This document shows, in pieces, positions 14,192 to 16,214 of a stretch of 16,214 nucleotides of DNA (position 1 is its first letter; each line of letters starts with the position of its first letter). Below the pieces are notes generated by a model. The model was not told where the DNA came from. It did no database searches and saw nothing but the letters and a program-made list of their open reading frames with translations. The translations under genes were made by a program, and so were the position numbers. The stretch comes from JAPXSY01 sp034003585 (lineage in GTDB: Bacteria; Verrucomicrobiota; Kiritimatiellia; RFP12; UBA1067): contig JAVEYH010000079.1 in NCBI GenBank assembly GCA_034003585.1, positions 1 through 16,214 of the forward strand. Direction: 5' to 3'.

Positions 14192-15955
14192 ATGAGCAGA
14201 AGACAAGGCGAACATACGGTACGGCTGCCCGCCGCCGTGCCGGATCGCCGTCATGACGGGGTCACGCTGGCGGCACGCGTCGGTTGCGCGTGGATCGTGG
14301 CGCTGGCGCTGTTCTCGCATCTCCCCGGCACGTTCATCAATTACGGGCACAACTATTGGTCGTTTCTGCCGCCGGTGTGGACTGCGGCGGGGGTGGGGTG
14401 CGCCGTTTCCGCTATTCTGTTCATGCGGTTTGATGCGTTGCGTGTCAACCCCCGGCGTATGGCGATCGCCTGTGCGCTGCTGTTGCCGGTCTGCTTCTGG
14501 GTGTTCCGCACGCGGATCCATGTCTTCTGCGGGGATGGCGCGGTCGGGACGATTCCGGAGCGCGTCGTGTGGGACTGGCTTCCCCGGCGGTGGGACGGGT
14601 GGGTGCTGAACCCCTTGCTTTCGTGGCTGGCCTCACGGGGGGTCTGGGATCACGCGGAAGTCATGGTCAACCTGAGAAAAGAGCAGGTGGGGACGGTGAT
14701 TCTCGGCGGGTTGTACGTTGTGGCGGCAGTTACCCTGCCTCTGTTACGGCGTGTCGGATGGGGTACAGTCGCCCTCTATCTGACGGGCGGGTGGCTGTTC
14801 AACTGCTTCGGTAATGTTGATTGTTATCCGCTCACCCTGGTGCTGGGGACCATTGCGTTCGGGATGTTCGCGTCGATGTATCGCGCGGAAGAGACTCGGA
14901 TCGGGATACTGGCCGGGGCAACGCTGCTTTGCGGTCTCGGCGCGTGGAACCATCCGTTCTTCCCGGTTGCGGGTTTACCGCTCGCGTTTTTCTGGGCACA
15001 GTGGCTGCGGCGCTTCCGGCCCTTCCGGTGGATACGGCCGTGGATGGCCGTGACGGCTTATGGGGCGGTCGTGGTGATCACGCTGATTGTGCTGCTCGTG
15101 TTAGCGAAAGGACCCTATGCGGGCCGCGGGGCGTTTCCGCACCGGCCCCTTTCAGGGAATACGCTGATTCATCTTGCCAATCACGTGCTGATCCCCCTGG
15201 CGCCTCTTGCGGTGAGTTTGTGCTGCTTTGCCAACCGGGGGCACATGCGGTCTTTCCTGGTGATGACGGGGTGGGGCATCGCGGTTTTCTGCCTGTTACC
15301 CTTCACGCAGGGGGCGAATGACCAGTTTCCCTATCAGTTGCTGACGTTCTTCACGGCGCTTCCGCTGTTTGTCCATCTCGCCAGGTATCCGCTGCCGAAA
15401 CGTGTGGCCGGGTGCCTGGTGGTGGTAAACTTGTTCATGCTCGTGCCCATGATCGCCGTGCACAGCACGGACCGGACGGTCGCGCGCGCGTGTGCTGTCT
15501 ATCCTCTCGATCCGTGCAAACACAACCTGGAGATGTCCTGGAGCGTGCATTTGGGTTTGCTGTTGGGGGATAATTTTCAGGACAACCCGGTCATTCGGGA
15601 GGCGGCCTTGCGGATTTACCGCGAGGGGGCGATGCGCAAGGATGCGTTCGCGGGAATGAATTATCTCCTGTATGTCTCGGCGCTGTACCAGTACGGCCGG
15701 TTTGATGAGGGCGTGAGGCTGCTGCGGGATCTCCTGTCGCGCAATCCGCAGCTTGTCTCACGGTTTTATGCGGTGCGTCCCAATTTCATCTACTTCAACC
15801 GTCAGCGCTTATGGGAGGACATCGAACGGGTTTTCCCGATCCGTGACGCGAACACCCTGCGGCAACTGCGCGAGGCGCGGATGCAGGTTGAAGAGCAGGC
15901 GCGGCGCGAACGGTATTCCGTCCGGCGGCCGGCGTATGCCGTAACGGAACTTTGA
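14192..15955 (+). CDS. polytopic membrane protein with TPR-like C-terminal tail, GT-C-like
   Basis: The 587-residue protein has a polar N-terminus of about 25 residues, around ten to eleven hydrophobic segments up to about residue 430, and a soluble C-terminal part. There SALYQYGRFDEGVRLLRDLLSRNPQ looks like a tetratricopeptide-type helix pair, followed by a charged helix rich in Arg and Glu. The loop FRTRIHVFCGDGAVG (about 104-118) and the segment FNCFGNVDCYPLTL resemble large membrane proteins I associate with GT-C-type transferases of poorly studied phyla, which show GDG and a Y-E/D-x-Y-P pattern at these places. That resemblance is from memory and weak. AAGGAGGG ends 3 nt before ATG 14192, one of the best ribosome binding sites in the window. 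As last gene of the operon it could use the lipid-linked sugar made by the preceding GT2. Function is unproven. Confidence 0.8.
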   Translation: MSRRQGEHTVRLPAAVPDRRHDGVTLAARVGCAWIVALALFSHLPGTFINYGHNYWSFLPPVWTAAGVGCAVSAILFMRFDALRVNPRRMAIACALLLPVCFWVFRTRIHVFCGDGAVGTIPERVVWDWLPRRWDGWVLNPLLSWLASRGVWDHAEVMVNLRKEQVGTVILGGLYVVAAVTLPLLRRVGWGTVALYLTGGWLFNCFGNVDCYPLTLVLGTIAFGMFASMYRAEETRIGILAGATLLCGLGAWNHPFFPVAGLPLAFFWAQWLRRFRPFRWIRPWMAVTAYGAVVVITLIVLLVLAKGPYAGRGAFPHRPLSGNTLIHLANHVLIPLAPLAVSLCCFANRGHMRSFLVMTGWGIAVFCLLPFTQGANDQFPYQLLTFFTALPLFVHLARYPLPKRVAGCLVVVNLFMLVPMIAVHSTDRTVARACAVYPLDPCKHNLEMSWSVHLGLLLGDNFQDNPVIREAALRIYREGAMRKDAFAGMNYLLYVSALYQYGRFDEGVRLLRDLLSRNPQLVSRFYAVRPNFIYFNRQRLWEDIERVFPIRDANTLRQLREARMQVEEQARRERYSVRRPAYAVTEL

Positions 15956-15971
15956 GGCGGCGACCCGGTGA

Positions 15972-16214
15972 TCAGGAGGAGAAGGCGTTGGATTTGATGG
16001 AACGCCAATAATAGCGCAGCGGGGGGGATTTGAGGATGATCCGGAACAGGGCGCGGTCGGAGCGGGCGCGGAACCCGCCGATCGTTTCGCGCGCCGAGCG
16101 GATCTGGTCCCTCATGGCCCAGAGCCGGCGCACCGCATCCAGATGGGCGCGGAACAGTTCGCGGTGTCCGGCCAGCAGATGCGCCAGCGCGTTTCCCGCA
16201 TAAAAAGCGGCGAA
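15972..16214 (-). CDS. partial gene, C-terminal 80 codons, possible glycosyltransferase
   Basis: An open minus-strand frame enters from the right edge and ends at TGA (15972-15974), so the start is outside the window. The visible 80 residues begin FAAFYAGNALAHLLAG and are rich in Arg, His and aromatic residues, with several amphipathic helices and a basic end (LRYYWRSIKSNAFSS). There is no transmembrane segment. Such helical tails occur at the C-terminus of GT2-type rhamnosyl or similar transferases, and the locus favours that reading. No catalytic motif is in view, so the call is tentative. It converges with the preceding membrane protein gene with only 16 nt between the stops, and no terminator hairpin is visible between them. 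A G7 run lies within its coding region (16021-16027). Confidence 0.55.
   Translation of the reverse strand, partial: FAAFYAGNALAHLLAGHRELFRAHLDAVRRLWAMRDQIRSARETIGGFRARSDRALFRIILKSPPLRYYWRSIKSNAFSS

Overview
This is a GC-rich bacterial chromosomal window, tightly packed and with strong GC-ending codon bias. It reads as a free-living Gram-negative-type heterotroph. The gene content (nrdR, an acyl-CoA synthetase, a YfhO-like protein, large GT-C-like membrane proteins) together with a hexameric ATCGNN-type intergenic repeat makes me think of the PVC superphylum, for example Kiritimatiellota or a relative. That placement is an inference and is not proven by anything here. I see no rRNA, tRNA, CRISPR array, transposase, integrase or phage gene.

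Layout. (1) 24-1552, minus strand: a two-gene unit, mtnN (methylthioadenosine/S-adenosylhomocysteine nucleosidase) followed by a NagD-type HAD phosphatase, overlapping by 4 nt. (2) 1553-1871: the only gene-free stretch over 300 nt. It lies between divergent genes and carries a long hexamer-based inverted repeat plus candidate promoters very close to both start codons. (3) 1872-5199, plus strand: a probable operon of a two-receiver response regulator, nrdR, a stand-alone NIF3/YqfO-type small protein and a long-chain acyl-CoA synthetase. (4) 5127-8872, minus strand: a three-gene glycan operon, transcribed as FAD oxidoreductase (UDP-galactopyranose-mutase-like fold), then GT2 glycosyltransferase, then GT87/DUF2029-type membrane glycosyltransferase. 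(5) 8873-9005: a short divergent promoter region with a 14-bp palindrome. (6) 9006-15955, plus strand: a second glycan operon of YfhO-like membrane protein, SAM methyltransferase, UDP-galactopyranose mutase (glf), GT2 glycosyltransferase, and a multi-spanning protein with a TPR-like tail. (7) 15972-16214, minus strand: the C-terminal 80 codons of another gene, possibly a glycosyltransferase, cut by the window edge.

How it fits together. Regions 4-6 form one divergent cell-surface glycan locus. Each arm holds a flavoenzyme of the UGM/amine-oxidase class, a soluble GT2 resembling polyprenyl-phosphate sugar synthases, and one or two polytopic proteins that could use lipid-linked sugars. The glf gene implies UDP-galactofuranose supply. 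Regions 1-3 are mainly housekeeping: adenine and methionine salvage, control of ribonucleotide reductase, and fatty acid activation.
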